Positions 1 to 9,742 of a DNA stretch of 64,000 nucleotides are shown in pieces; within the stretch, counting starts at the first letter, position 1, and every line of letters begins with the position of its first letter. This DNA comes from Treponema bryantii. GTDB taxonomy: Bacteria; Spirochaetota; Spirochaetia; Treponematales; Treponemataceae. The stretch is from NCBI RefSeq assembly GCF_036492245.1, contig NZ_AP025286.1:3038001-3102000 (forward strand), read 5' to 3'. Below the pieces are notes generated by a model. It did no database searches. It had not been told where the DNA came from and was given only the letters and a program-made list of their open reading frames with translations. Both the position numbers and the translations under genes were made by a program.

Positions 1-1675
1 TGTTAGAAATATGATCGAGGAAGCCTGGATCCTGGTGTGTGAATCCGTTGTGGTCCTGCTGCCATACGTTTGATGTAAGGATGAGGTTCAAAGATGCGAT
101 TGGTGCACGCCACTTGAGCTGTGAGCAAACCTTGAGCCATTTTGCATGCTGAGAAGCCATTGAGTCGATGATACGAATGAATGCTTCGTAGCTTGCGAAG
201 AATCCGTGACGACCTGTAAGGAGGTAACCTTCGAGCCATCCTTCACACATATGTTCAGAAAGGTAAGAGTCCATGATACGGCCGTTGTGAGCCAGCTTAT
301 CATCTGTTGGAAGGATCTCTGCGTTGAAGTCGCGGTTTGTAGCTTCGAATGCAGCGTAAAGTCTGTTAGACATAGACTCATCTGGTCCGAAGATACGGAA
401 GTTCTTGTTGTCTTCATTGAGCTTAAGAACATCGCGGATATAGTTTCCGAGCTCTTTCATATCCTGAGCTTTTACGCTACCAGGAGTTTTAACTTCGAGA
501 GCATATTTTTTGAAGTCAGGTGTGCGGAGGTCCTTAAGAAGGTTTCCACCGTTTGCATGTGGGTTAGCAGAAATTCTGTGTTCACCCTTTGGAGCGATAG
601 CCTGGATTTCAGCCTTGAGGCGGTAGTTCTCGTCAAAGAGTTCTTCCGGTTTGTAAGACTTGAGCCATGCTTCGAGCTCTTTCATGTGTTTTGCTTCGTT
701 TGGATCCGGTTTTGTGAGGTCGATTGGAACCTGGTGTGCACGGAATGAGTTTTCAATTGGATCGCCGTTATCGTTGAACTTTGGACCTGTCCATCCCTTT
801 GGTGTGCGGAGAACGATCATTGGCCAGAATGGGCGTTCTGTCTTTCCGTTTACACGTGCATCGCGCTGGATCTTCTGGATTTTTTCGATACAGCGGTCAA
901 CAGCAGCAGCCATTGCGTGGTGTACTTCCATGTGATCTGTATCTGGAGCAGCTTCAACAAAGATTGGCTCCCATCCGCATCCGTGGAAGAAGCTCTTAAC
1001 TTCATCCTTAGAAATGCGGGCAAATACAGTTGGGTTAGAAATCTTATATCCGTTGAGGTGGAGAATTGGAAGAACTGCACCGTCAGTTACAGGATTGAGG
1101 AATTTGTTTGAATGCCATGCTGTAGCCAATGGACCAGTTTCTGCTTCACCATCACCTACGATACAAGTTGTGATAAGGTTAGGATTATCAAATACAGAAC
1201 CGAATGCGTGAGCGATAGAATAACCAAGCTCACCACCTTCGTTGATAGAACCTGGAGTTTCTGGTGCAACGTGGCTTGAGATTCCACCTGGGAATGAGAA
1301 CTGCTTGCAGAGACGGCTCATACCTTCTTCATCAAGACTTACGTTTGGATAAACCTCTGAATAGTAACCTTCAAGATAAGAGTTAGCTACGAAGAAGTTT
1401 CCTCCATGTCCTGGACCTGAAATAAGAATCATGTCGAGGTTGTATTTTGTGATAGCTCTGTTCAAGTGAGTATACACAAAGTTCTGGCCTGGAACTGTAC
1501 CCCAGTGACCAACGATTTTTGTTTTTACCTGATCGCGTGTTAAAGGCTTTCTCAAAAGAGGATTCTCTTTCATGTAAAGCTGGGCAGCTGCAAGATAGTT
1601 AGTTGCACGCCAGTACTGATCAAGTCTGTTGAAGTATTCTTCTGAATCTTCAATACGTTTTGCCTTTTTAGACAT
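1..1675 (-). CDS. xfp: Phosphoketolase, N-terminal 558 codons (partial)
   Basis: Thiamine-diphosphate enzyme splitting xylulose-5-phosphate and/or fructose-6-phosphate with phosphate to acetyl phosphate plus an aldose phosphate, in the cytoplasm. Seen: starts [18 protein letters not shown], followed by [11 protein letters not shown], the GPGHGG segment and the ThDP-binding motif GDGEAETGP, all typical of the XFP family. The family is usually about 790 residues, so roughly the last 230 lie beyond position 1. The start is set by ATG at 1675 with AGGAG six bases upstream. A short hairpin (TTAGGGG pairing with CCCCTAA, about 1690-1720) lies just before the Shine-Dalgarno. The gene is divergent from the EAL gene at 2049 and the shared region holds repeated inverted motifs. 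Substrate preference cannot be told from sequence. Confidence 0.95.
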   Translation of the reverse strand, partial: MSKKAKRIEDSEEYFNRLDQYWRATNYLAAAQLYMKENPLLRKPLTRDQVKTKIVGHWGTVPGQNFVYTHLNRAITKYNLDMILISGPGHGGNFFVANSYLEGYYSEVYPNVSLDEEGMSRLCKQFSFPGGISSHVAPETPGSINEGGELGYSIAHAFGSVFDNPNLITTCIVGDGEAETGPLATAWHSNKFLNPVTDGAVLPILHLNGYKISNPTVFARISKDEVKSFFHGCGWEPIFVEAAPDTDHMEVHHAMAAAVDRCIEKIQKIQRDARVNGKTERPFWPMIVLRTPKGWTGPKFNDNGDPIENSFRAHQVPIDLTKPDPNEAKHMKELEAWLKSYKPEELFDENYRLKAEIQAIAPKGEHRISANPHANGGNLLKDLRTPDFKKYALEVKTPGSVKAQDMKELGNYIRDVLKLNEDNKNFRIFGPDESMSNRLYAAFEATNRDFNAEILPTDDKLAHNGRIMDSYLSEHMCEGWLEGYLLTGRHGFFASYEAFIRIIDSMASQHAKWLKVCSQLKWRAPIASLNLILTSNVWQQDHNGFTHQDPGFLDHISN

Positions 1676-2048
1676 ATAATACTCCTGATTAGGGGTTTAC
1701 CCTTAGGCTTCCCCCTAAAAAATTACGTAGTGAGTTTACTGACATACAGGTTTTATTGCAAGAGGATTTTAACGCTTTAACGTAATTTTTACCCATTTTT
1801 TATTTTAAAAAGGGGTATTTTCAAGTTTATAAGACATTTTTATTTTGCCATAAAATCATTTTTACCCATTTTCAGTTTTCAAAAAGGGGCATTTTTCGTT
1901 TATAGCCCATTTATGACCCAATAATAACACTTAAGAATGTTTAAAATACAAAAATCGGTAATCTCAAAAACTGTATGTATTAAAAAAAAACTGGCGAAGA
2001 ATGATTTCGTGCGCTACAATAAAAGCAGGATAAAAACGGGGTGTTAAA
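1676..2048. promoter_or_regulatory. Divergent intergenic region between xfp and the EAL gene
   Basis: A 373-base AT-rich spacer with no credible gene. It holds two imperfect direct copies (about 1785-1830 and 1857-1902, 72 bases apart) of a unit that is itself an inverted repeat: TACCCATTTTT, a 6-8 base spacer, then AAAAAGGGGYA. A third related half-site (GCCCATTTATGACCC) follows near 1903-1920. A TACAAT -10-like hexamer lies at about 2015-2020 upstream of the EAL gene. Arrangement and spacing suggest protein-binding sites controlling one or both flanking genes; that is inference. Confidence 0.5.
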
Positions 2049-3857
2049 ATGTTTATCAATAAATTAAATCAGCTCTACAAACCAAAACGAATTCTCTTTT
2101 ATCAGAATGCTAGTGATGAAGATATTCATAACTTCTATCGTGGCAATCTGAATGATGAAATTGGTAACCATGCAAACGCCTTTGGAACTTATGATTATCC
2201 TGGAATTTTCTATATTTCCCGCAACGGAAACGACAGTCATATCGACAAAGTAATTGGAATTGAATACCGACTGGATGATGACCGAATCTCTTATCCAGAA
2301 AATCTTAAATCACTTATTCTTGATGAGGCATTTTTTTATTCCATCGAAATAGATAATGAAATAGAAATAGATATCAATTCTATTCATCAGATTTTTGAAC
2401 AGGTTGCAAAGAAGGATTATGCACATAGAGCCTTCAGCGACTTGTCCATTAAACAGAATCCAGGTGTAATCGGAGTGTTCCCTGGAAGTAAGAAAATCAG
2501 AATTCTCTATGAATGGAAGCTCAATCAGGAATGGGCAAGTAATATTATCAATGATGACATAGAATCCTTTGATAAAAAGTTTCTATATGAAATGGCTTTC
2601 CTTGATCCGATTACAAAGCATCAGAACTGGAATCATCTTTTGCCATTCCTTGAAATGCCAATGATTGCAGGAATTAAGGATTATACTTTTGTACATTTTG
2701 ATGTTAAAGAGTTCCGTGTATTAAATGAAGTTTACGGTCATATTACAGCGAATAAAGTGCTTTCCAACATATCAACTGCAATGAAAGAATCAGAATATAT
2801 CTACGCCAGCGCAAGATGTCACAACGACAATTTTGCAATGATGATTAAAGATATGCCAGATGATCAGACAATTGAATTTCTGAATGACTTTTTTGAAAAA
2901 CTTTCGCATATCGAAGAAGCTCCTGATTACAAAATCTACTTCCGCTGTGGTGTTGTTCCAATGCAGCGTGCAATGCTTTCCGGAAACCGAGTTGCTGATG
3001 CAGGAAAACTGGCGCAGTCATTAGGCCAGACTTCTAACCACACAGACATTACGATTTATACCGATAAGATGCATGATGATATTCTGTGGGGAAATTACAT
3101 AAAGGCTTATCTTGATACGGCGATTAAGAATGATGAATTTGTTGTTTATCTTCAGCCAAAGTTTGATATCAATCAGGAAAAGATAAAAGGTGCAGAAGCA
3201 CTTATCCGCTGGAATTATAAGAATAAGGAATTTATGCCTCCATACCGTTTTATTCCGTTCTTTGAAAAGGATGGCTCAATCGACAAGGTGGACGATATTG
3301 TTCTTTCAAAAGTATGCGCTGCTCTGGCTGAATGGAAGAAGGAAGGTCGTGAGCTTTATCCGATTTCGGTAAACCTTTCGCGTACCCGCATGTACGACAA
3401 TAATCTGATTGATTATCTAACCGGCATTGTTGATTCCTACGGTGTAGACCATAAATATATTGATTTTGAATTAACAGAAAGCGCCAGCTATGATGACATG
3501 AAACAAATTATCTTCATTCTTAACGAGCTTCGTTCAAAAGGCTTTAAGATTTCTATGGATGATTTTGGTACGGGCTACTCTTCTCTTTCACTGCTTACCC
3601 AGATGCCGCTCGATACCCTCAAAATTGACAAGAGCTTTGTTGATAAGGTTGGCTCAGTTGATGACAGTGAAAAAGATCTCACTGTCATTCGCCATATTAT
3701 TTCTCTTGCAAAAGAACTCAAGTTTGTCTGCCTTGCAGAAGGTGCAGAACAAAAGGCTCAGGTAGACAAACTGCGCAGCCTCGGCTGTGAAGTCATTCAG
3801 GGCTACTATTACAGCAAGCCTATTCCGATTGAGGAATACGAAAAGAAATATCTTTAA
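2049..3857 (+). CDS. c-di-GMP phosphodiesterase with degenerate GGDEF and intact EAL domain
   Basis: A 602-residue protein with no membrane segment or signal peptide, so probably cytoplasmic. Residues 1-180 match nothing I recognise. About 185-345 has the fold pattern of a GGDEF domain, but the signature position reads RCHNDNFAM, so cyclase activity is not expected. About 350-600 is an EAL domain with AEALIRW, ISVNLSR, FELTES, the MDDFGTGYSS loop, LKIDKSF, AEGAEQ and QGYYYSKP, that is, the metal-binding and catalytic residues known for active EAL phosphodiesterases. It should hydrolyse c-di-GMP to pGpG. The stop lies 2 bases from the stop of the convergent aldo/keto reductase, with no terminator between them. 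The start follows GGGG at a plausible distance. Confidence 0.88.
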   Translation: MFINKLNQLYKPKRILFYQNASDEDIHNFYRGNLNDEIGNHANAFGTYDYPGIFYISRNGNDSHIDKVIGIEYRLDDDRISYPENLKSLILDEAFFYSIEIDNEIEIDINSIHQIFEQVAKKDYAHRAFSDLSIKQNPGVIGVFPGSKKIRILYEWKLNQEWASNIINDDIESFDKKFLYEMAFLDPITKHQNWNHLLPFLEMPMIAGIKDYTFVHFDVKEFRVLNEVYGHITANKVLSNISTAMKESEYIYASARCHNDNFAMMIKDMPDDQTIEFLNDFFEKLSHIEEAPDYKIYFRCGVVPMQRAMLSGNRVADAGKLAQSLGQTSNHTDITIYTDKMHDDILWGNYIKAYLDTAIKNDEFVVYLQPKFDINQEKIKGAEALIRWNYKNKEFMPPYRFIPFFEKDGSIDKVDDIVLSKVCAALAEWKKEGRELYPISVNLSRTRMYDNNLIDYLTGIVDSYGVDHKYIDFELTESASYDDMKQIIFILNELRSKGFKISMDDFGTGYSSLSLLTQMPLDTLKIDKSFVDKVGSVDDSEKDLTVIRHIISLAKELKFVCLAEGAEQKAQVDKLRSLGCEVIQGYYYSKPIPIEEYEKKYL

Positions 3858-3859
3858 TC

Positions 3860-5041
3860 TTATTTCTTTAACAGAAACTTCTTCACTACAGCAATTCCGA
3901 TTTTATAAGTGATTGGAAGAAGAGCTTTGTCTGCTTTCTTTAATTCTTCTCGTATTGCAATATTCTGAGGACAGTGCTTTTCACATTTACCGCAGCCTAT
4001 ACACTGACTTGCCGTCTGATTCTGTTTACGGAGCCCTACAGTCTGCGCAAATTCCCAGCGGCCTGAATGTTTGCTTTCTGTATACATTTCGTTGTAGCAA
4101 CGGAAGATTGCAGGAATATCAACATTCTTAGGACAAGGCATACAGTAACGGCAGGCAGTACAATTAACCTTCATTTTAGAGTTGATTTCTTTTTTGATTT
4201 TTTCGAGGAAATCAATATCATCCTGTGTAAACTCTCCGGCTTTAGCTTCGCTTGCAACACGACAGTTTTCCTGAATCATTTCGATTGAATTCATTCCGCT
4301 TAAAACACAGGTAACAGCTTCCTGATTAAACAGCCAGCGGAAAGCCCACTCTGCAGGAGACCAGCCACGAGGATTTTCCTTAATCATCTTTTTTGCAGTT
4401 TCTGGTAAAAGGTCTACGAGCTTTCCACCGCGCAAAGGCTCCATTATCAAAACTGGTATACCGAGGCGGTGAGCTTCTTCTACACCTACACGTCCAGCCT
4501 GAGCAAATTCATCAAGATAATTATACTGAACAAGACAAATATCCCAGTCATAATCATGAAGAATCTTCATAAACATTTCTGTATCGCCGTGGAAAGAAAA
4601 ACCAATGTTTCTGATGGCACCGGATTTTTTCTTTTCTGCAATCCAGTCGAGAACGCCGTTCTTTTTCAGATTTTCCCAGGCAACATAATCTGTTAGATGA
4701 TGCATGAGATAATAATCAACATAATCTGTCTGAAGGCGCGAAAGTTCTTCATTAAAATAACGGTCGAGGGCAGCATTGTTGTTTACAAGATATTGAGGAA
4801 GCTTTGTCGCAATTTTTATTTTATCGCGGATATTATTTTTCTTAACGATGGTTCCGAGGGCTGCTTCACTACCCGTATAAATATAGGCGGTATCAAAATA
4901 ATTAACACCGGCATTGTAAGCTTCCATAATTTCTTTTTCAGCCTTATCAATGTCGATGGCGCCCATACTGGTTGTAAAACGCATACAACCATAGCCTAAA
5001 AGAGAGATTGGATTTCCGTTTTTATCGTTCCTATACTGCAT
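3860..5041 (-). CDS. Aldo/keto reductase with C-terminal 4Fe-4S ferredoxin domain
   Basis: A 393-residue predicted oxidoreductase of the ferredoxin-containing aldo/keto reductase group (COG1453 type). The N-terminal TIM barrel shows LGYGCMRF, the active-site stretch NYFDTAYIYTGSE (Asp, Tyr), TKLPQY (Lys) and LMHHLTD (His). The C-terminus has Cys clusters CTACRYCMPCPKNVDIP and CIGCGKCEKHCPQNI, typical of two 4Fe-4S sites. Substrate unknown; electrons probably pass between NAD(P)H or ferredoxin and a carbonyl compound. The ATG at 5041 matches where the family begins, yet no clear Shine-Dalgarno is present: a perfect 42-base palindrome ends three bases before the start codon. Confidence 0.88.
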   Translation of the reverse strand: MQYRNDKNGNPISLLGYGCMRFTTSMGAIDIDKAEKEIMEAYNAGVNYFDTAYIYTGSEAALGTIVKKNNIRDKIKIATKLPQYLVNNNAALDRYFNEELSRLQTDYVDYYLMHHLTDYVAWENLKKNGVLDWIAEKKKSGAIRNIGFSFHGDTEMFMKILHDYDWDICLVQYNYLDEFAQAGRVGVEEAHRLGIPVLIMEPLRGGKLVDLLPETAKKMIKENPRGWSPAEWAFRWLFNQEAVTCVLSGMNSIEMIQENCRVASEAKAGEFTQDDIDFLEKIKKEINSKMKVNCTACRYCMPCPKNVDIPAIFRCYNEMYTESKHSGRWEFAQTVGLRKQNQTASQCIGCGKCEKHCPQNIAIREELKKADKALLPITYKIGIAVVKKFLLKK

Positions 5042-5044
5042 ATT

Positions 5045-5086
5045 AAAAAATTACTACCAAATTCGTGAATTTGGTAGTAATTTTTT
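5045..5086. promoter_or_regulatory. Perfect 42-base palindrome before the aldo/keto reductase
   Basis: Two 20-base arms (AAAAAATTACTACCAAATTC and its exact complement) around a GT centre. On the minus strand it ends in six T residues three bases before the reductase ATG and lies 51 bases downstream of the gltB stop. It can be read as the gltB terminator, as an operator (core TTACTACC/GGTAGTAA), or as an RNA hairpin covering the ribosome entry site of the reductase. The sequence alone does not decide. Confidence 0.75.
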
Positions 5087-5136
5087 GTTATATTAAAGTC
5101 TAAATATTTACCGAATTCGGGTATCCGCCCAATTTC

Positions 5137-8100
5137 CTAAGCAGTACATTTTCTGAAAGCTGCGAGAACTGCTTCTTCGTGATCAGAAATTGTCTTTTCC
5201 TGCTCTGCAATTTCCTTCATGATGCGAAGGTAATCGTTAGGAATGATTTTCTTGAACTTTGACTTCATATTGTCCCAGTCTGCAAGAATTGCCTTTGCAC
5301 GTTCACTGCCGGTTTCTTTTGCATGCTGTTCGATGAGAGCGTGGAGACGGGCTTCGTCTGTTGTACCACTGAGAGTTGTTGTCTCATCATCGAGGGCATA
5401 CATCTTAACCAGTTCATGATTGAGACGTTTGTAGAGGTCGTGGTTCTCATCCATAACATAAGCAACACCACCGCTCATTCCGGCACAGAGGTTCTTTCCA
5501 GTTCCACCAAGAATTACTGCAGTTCCACCTGTCATATATTCAAGGCCATGGTCACCACAGCCTTCTGCTACAACTGTCGCACCTGAGTTACGAACACAGA
5601 AGCGTTCACCGGCTACACCGTTGATAAAGGCTGTACCTGATGTTGCACCAAAGAGAGCTACGTTTCCTACTATTATATTGCTGTCAGCTGCACCGTCGAA
5701 GGTTGCCGGCTTTGTAATTACAAGTTTACCGCCGCTCAAGCCCTTACCGAAGGCGTCGTTGGCATCGCCTGTGAGACGGAGTGTGAGTCCCTTAGGAATG
5801 AAGGCACCAAAGCTCTGACCTGCTCCACCCTTGAAGTTTACGCAGTATGTATCGTCGGCAAGAGTGTTACCGAATTTCTTCTGGATTTCGGAACCGAGAA
5901 TTGTTCCTACCGTTCGATCGGTTGACTGGATATCGATTGCATCTTCTGTCTTTCCTTTTTCGAAATCTGGAACAAGCTTTGTGAGGTCGATGCGCTTTTC
6001 GAGTTCGAAATTAAAGAGAGAACGGTCTGATTTCCAGGCATCTTTGTCTTCGGCTGAAGTTGCAAGTACTCGGCTCATATCTACGAGGCCGGCTCTCTTG
6101 AAGCCCTGCTTGTCTTTGAGCTTGAGAAGGTCTGTACGACCGCAGAGTTCTTCCACAGAATGAACTCCGAGCTTTGCCATAATCTCGCGCATTTCCTGTG
6201 CGATGAACTTCATGAAGTTTTCAACGTACTCTGGTTTTCCAGGGAACTTAGCACGGAGCTTTTCGTTCTGAGTTGCAACACCAAACGGACAGGTATCCAG
6301 CTGGCACACGCGCATCATAGAACATCCCATAGAAATAAGAGGAGCAGTTGCAAAACCAAATTCCTCAGCACCAAGAAGAGCCGCAATTACAACGTCGCGT
6401 CCGCTCATAAGTTTACCATCAGTTTCAATTACAACACGACCACGAAGTCCATTCTGAATCAAAGTCTGATGTGTTTCTGCAAGACCAAGCTCCCATGGCA
6501 AACCTGCGTGGTGAATTGAACTGATAGGTGCAGCACCGGTACCACCGTCGTGTCCGGAAATCAAAATTACCTGAGCACCGGCTTTAGCAACACCGGCAGC
6601 AATTGTACCAACACCGGCTTCACTTACAAGTTTTACCGAGATACGTGCGGCGCGGTTTGCGTTTTTCAAATCGTAAATCAGCTGTGCAAGGTCTTCAATA
6701 GAATAAATATCATGATGAGGCGGTGGCGAAATGAGGGCTACACCAGGAGTTGCATAACGTGTCTTTGCAATCCAAGGGTAAACCTTTTTACCAGGAAGGT
6801 GTCCACCCTCGCCCGGCTTTGCTCCCTGGGCCATCTTAATCTGAATTTCCTGTGCGCTCAGGAGATACTCTTCTGTAACACCGAAGCGGCCGCTGGCAAC
6901 CTGTTTGATAGCTGAATTGTATTCTGTACCTAGGCGCTCTGGCTTTTCTCCACCTTCACCAGAGTTTGATTTTCCGTGAAGGTGATTCATAGCGGCTGCC
7001 ATGCACTTGTGAGCTTCTTCAGAAATTGAACCGTAAGACATGGCACCGGTCTTAAAGCGTTTTACAATTTTATCTACACTTTCTACTTCATCAATTGAAA
7101 TCTCTTTGCCAGACTCATAGTTGAAGTCGAGCATTGCACGCAAAGTATGAGGATGATCATTTGAATCAACAAGAGCTGTGTATTCCTTAAAGCGTGCGTA
7201 GTCTCCGTTACGTGTTGCCTGCTGAAGAGCCACGATTGTCTCAGGATTATAAAGGTGACTTTCTGCCTGAGGACCGCGGCGGAACTTGTGCTTACCGAAG
7301 GAATCGAGGTGCTGGTTTACTGTAAGACCGGCAGGGTCAAAGCCCTGGTCGTGATGGTAACGTACATCCTCTTCAATTTCCTTGAGGCTTACACCACCAA
7401 CGCGGCTTACTGTATTTGTAAAATATTTTTCAACAACATCAGATGCAATACCAACTGCTTCGAAAATCTGAGCAGACTGATAAGACTGAATTGTAGAGAT
7501 TCCCATCTTTGCGGCAATCTTTACAATTCCATTTATGATTGCTTTGTTGTAGTCGTCGATAGCTGTGTGATAATCCTTGTCCAAAAGCTTCTGATCGATG
7601 AGTTCGGAAATTGCCTCGTGAGCAAGGTAAGGGTTGATTGCACGCGCACCGTAGCTCAGACACATTGCAGCCTGATGAACATCACGAACCTCGGCAGTTT
7701 CAAGAATGATTGAAACGGCAGTACGCTTCTTTGTACGGATGAGGTACTGTTCAACAGCAGAGGTTGCGAGAATTGCAGGAATAGCAGCATGAGTTTTATC
7801 TACACCGCGGTCACTGAGGATGATGATGTTGTAGCCTTCGGCGTAAGCAGCGTCAATCTGAGAGAAGAGATTATCGAGGGCACGTTCAAGTGCGGGGCGT
7901 TGCGGGGTGTCCCCGCTAGAAGGGGTAGCGGAAGACGGCTCGCCGGCTGGAGCGAGGGGAAGGCTTTCCCCTCCTACTTCAAATAAAATCGAAAGAGTTT
8001 TAGATCTCAAGCCGGGCTGATTGAGGGCTGCAATTTTTATGAGGTCTGTACCGGTAAGAATTGGATTATTGATTTCGAGTACACGGCAGTTCTTTGGAGT

Positions 8101-9726
8101 TGGTTCGAGAAGGTTTCCATCAGTTCCAACGTAAACAGTTGTGTCTGTTACAATTTTTTCGCGGAGGCTGTCGATTGGAGGGTTTGTTACCTGAGCGAAC
8201 AGCTGCTTGAAATAACTGAAGAGGCTTGGATGCTTTTCGCTCATAACAGCGAGAGGTGTATCAACACCCATACTTGCTGTAGGCTCAACACCATTCTTTG
8301 CCATTGGCAGAACCATCTCGTTTACATCTTCGTAATTCCAGCCAAATGCGCGGTACAAAATGTTGCGTTCTTCAAGTGTGTGAACCGGTATCTTTTTGTT
8401 AGGGATTTTAAGATCAGCAAGATGAACAAGATTCATATCTATCCATTCGCCATAAGGATAAAGGTTTGCATACTGATTTTTACATTCTTCGTCGCTGATG
8501 ATTTTTTTCTGAACTGTATCTACGAGGAGAATGCGGCCCGGCTGAAGGCGTGATTTAATTTTGATATTTTCTTCTGGAATGTCGAGAACACCAACCTCTG
8601 AACTGAGGATAAGCATTCCGTCTTTTGTAATATAGTAGCGGCTTGGGCGAAGTCCGTTGCGGTCCAGAGTTGCACCAAGAAGGTCACCATCACTGAACAG
8701 GATTGCGGCAGGACCGTCCCAGCTTTCCATCATGGTTGCCCAGTAGTGATAGAAATCTTTTTTGAGGGAAGGCATATTGTCATCGTGCTTCCAAGGCTCC
8801 GGAATACACATCATAACTGCGAGTGGAAGAGGAACTCCATTCATCAAAAGGAACTCGAGTGTGTTGTCGAGCATTGCAGAGTCTGAACCAGTTGTGTCAA
8901 CAGCAGGCAGAACTTTTTTCATCTGGTCGCCGGAAAGTTTCTTTGATTCAACAGTTTCTTCGCGGGCAAGCATACGGTCTACGTTTCCGCGGATTGTATT
9001 GATTTCACCATTGTGTGCTATGAAGCGGTTTGGATGAGCACGCTGCCAGCTTGGCTGTGTGTTTGTAGAAAAGCGTGAGTGTACGATCGCAAGGCTTGAA
9101 GCGTAATCAGCAGACTGAAGGTCGTTGTAGAAAGTACGAAGTTCGTGTACGAGGAACATTCCCTTGTAAACGATTGTACGGCTGCTCAAAGAACAAACGT
9201 AGGTCTTATGAGCGGCATCGGCTTTTTCAAACTCACGTCTCACAATATAAAGCTTGCGGTCAAACTCAATCCCCGTCTCACAATCAGCAGGCTTCTCAAC
9301 AAATCCCTGCCAGATTTCCGGCATACAGTCGCGGGCTTTCTTACCGAGCACTTCTGCCTTTACAGGAACCTTACGCCAGCCAAGGAACTTAAGTCCTTCA
9401 GTTTTTACGCAGGTTTCGAAACGGGCTTTTTCTGGGGTTGCACCATCAGCAGGAAAGAAGAACTGACCAATTCCATATTCACGTTCACCGAGTTTTCCAA
9501 CAAGGTCAGCAGCTTCCTTCTTAAAAAAATCATGACTAATCTGAACCAGGATTCCAACACCGTCTCCTGTTTCACCACTCGCGTCTTTACCTGCGCGGTG
9601 TTCCAGTTTTTCAACAATACTCAGAGCGTTGTCCACAATTTTGTGTGACCTACTTCCATCAATATTAACTACAGCTCCAATTCCACAGTTGTCGTGTTCA
9701 AAACTTGGCTCGTATAAAGTTTTCAT
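5137..9726 (-). CDS. gltB: Glutamate synthase large subunit (GOGAT)
   Basis: Makes two glutamates from glutamine and 2-oxoglutarate; core of ammonium assimilation with glutamine synthetase. The chosen start (ATG 9726, GGAG ten bases upstream) gives 1,529 residues beginning MKTLYEPSFEHDNCGIGAV; the Cys of CGIG is the expected amidotransferase nucleophile. The open frame runs 40 codons further upstream, but those codons only translate a leader hairpin. Later features: the FMN/2-oxoglutarate domain with KPGEGGHLPG and GHDGGTGAAP, the 3Fe-4S motif CSMMRVCQLDTC (C-x5-C-x4-C) and the C-terminal beta-helix GXXG repeats. About residues 584-611 are an in-frame copy of a palindromic repeat also found in carA. 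No gltD lies adjacent; the nearest relative in the window is nfnB, about 35 kb away. Two tandem terminator-like leaders precede it. Confidence 0.96.
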   Translation of the reverse strand: MKTLYEPSFEHDNCGIGAVVNIDGSRSHKIVDNALSIVEKLEHRAGKDASGETGDGVGILVQISHDFFKKEAADLVGKLGEREYGIGQFFFPADGATPEKARFETCVKTEGLKFLGWRKVPVKAEVLGKKARDCMPEIWQGFVEKPADCETGIEFDRKLYIVRREFEKADAAHKTYVCSLSSRTIVYKGMFLVHELRTFYNDLQSADYASSLAIVHSRFSTNTQPSWQRAHPNRFIAHNGEINTIRGNVDRMLAREETVESKKLSGDQMKKVLPAVDTTGSDSAMLDNTLEFLLMNGVPLPLAVMMCIPEPWKHDDNMPSLKKDFYHYWATMMESWDGPAAILFSDGDLLGATLDRNGLRPSRYYITKDGMLILSSEVGVLDIPEENIKIKSRLQPGRILLVDTVQKKIISDEECKNQYANLYPYGEWIDMNLVHLADLKIPNKKIPVHTLEERNILYRAFGWNYEDVNEMVLPMAKNGVEPTASMGVDTPLAVMSEKHPSLFSYFKQLFAQVTNPPIDSLREKIVTDTTVYVGTDGNLLEPTPKNCRVLEINNPILTGTDLIKIAALNQPGLRSKTLSILFEVGGESLPLAPAGEPSSATPSSGDTPQRPALERALDNLFSQIDAAYAEGYNIIILSDRGVDKTHAAIPAILATSAVEQYLIRTKKRTAVSIILETAEVRDVHQAAMCLSYGARAINPYLAHEAISELIDQKLLDKDYHTAIDDYNKAIINGIVKIAAKMGISTIQSYQSAQIFEAVGIASDVVEKYFTNTVSRVGGVSLKEIEEDVRYHHDQGFDPAGLTVNQHLDSFGKHKFRRGPQAESHLYNPETIVALQQATRNGDYARFKEYTALVDSNDHPHTLRAMLDFNYESGKEISIDEVESVDKIVKRFKTGAMSYGSISEEAHKCMAAAMNHLHGKSNSGEGGEKPERLGTEYNSAIKQVASGRFGVTEEYLLSAQEIQIKMAQGAKPGEGGHLPGKKVYPWIAKTRYATPGVALISPPPHHDIYSIEDLAQLIYDLKNANRAARISVKLVSEAGVGTIAAGVAKAGAQVILISGHDGGTGAAPISSIHHAGLPWELGLAETHQTLIQNGLRGRVVIETDGKLMSGRDVVIAALLGAEEFGFATAPLISMGCSMMRVCQLDTCPFGVATQNEKLRAKFPGKPEYVENFMKFIAQEMREIMAKLGVHSVEELCGRTDLLKLKDKQGFKRAGLVDMSRVLATSAEDKDAWKSDRSLFNFELEKRIDLTKLVPDFEKGKTEDAIDIQSTDRTVGTILGSEIQKKFGNTLADDTYCVNFKGGAGQSFGAFIPKGLTLRLTGDANDAFGKGLSGGKLVITKPATFDGAADSNIIVGNVALFGATSGTAFINGVAGERFCVRNSGATVVAEGCGDHGLEYMTGGTAVILGGTGKNLCAGMSGGVAYVMDENHDLYKRLNHELVKMYALDDETTTLSGTTDEARLHALIEQHAKETGSERAKAILADWDNMKSKFKKIIPNDYLRIMKEIAEQEKTISDHEEAVLAAFRKCTA
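7893..7976 (+). repeat. Palindromic dispersed repeat, family A, in frame inside gltB
   Basis: GC-rich element made of a first hairpin (GCGGGG...CCCCGC), a core GGGGTAGCG and a second hairpin (GAGGGGAAGG...CCCCTC). It matches copies at 21464-21550, 22862-22948 (opposite orientation) and 36484-36571. In gltB it is read on the minus strand as a Gly/Ser/Pro/Ala-rich stretch (SLPLAPAGEPSSATPSSGDT) just before the conserved ALDNLF...IIILSDRGV segment, with no frame break. Confidence 0.85.
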
Positions 9727-9742
9727 CTTCGTCATACTCCAG

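Noticed and set aside
88-1211. Several open frames of 60-180 codons overlapping positions 1-1675 on both strands
   Set aside because: They lie across or antisense to the phosphoketolase frame, which runs off the window edge and has clear family motifs; the others have no ribosome sites or recognisable domains.
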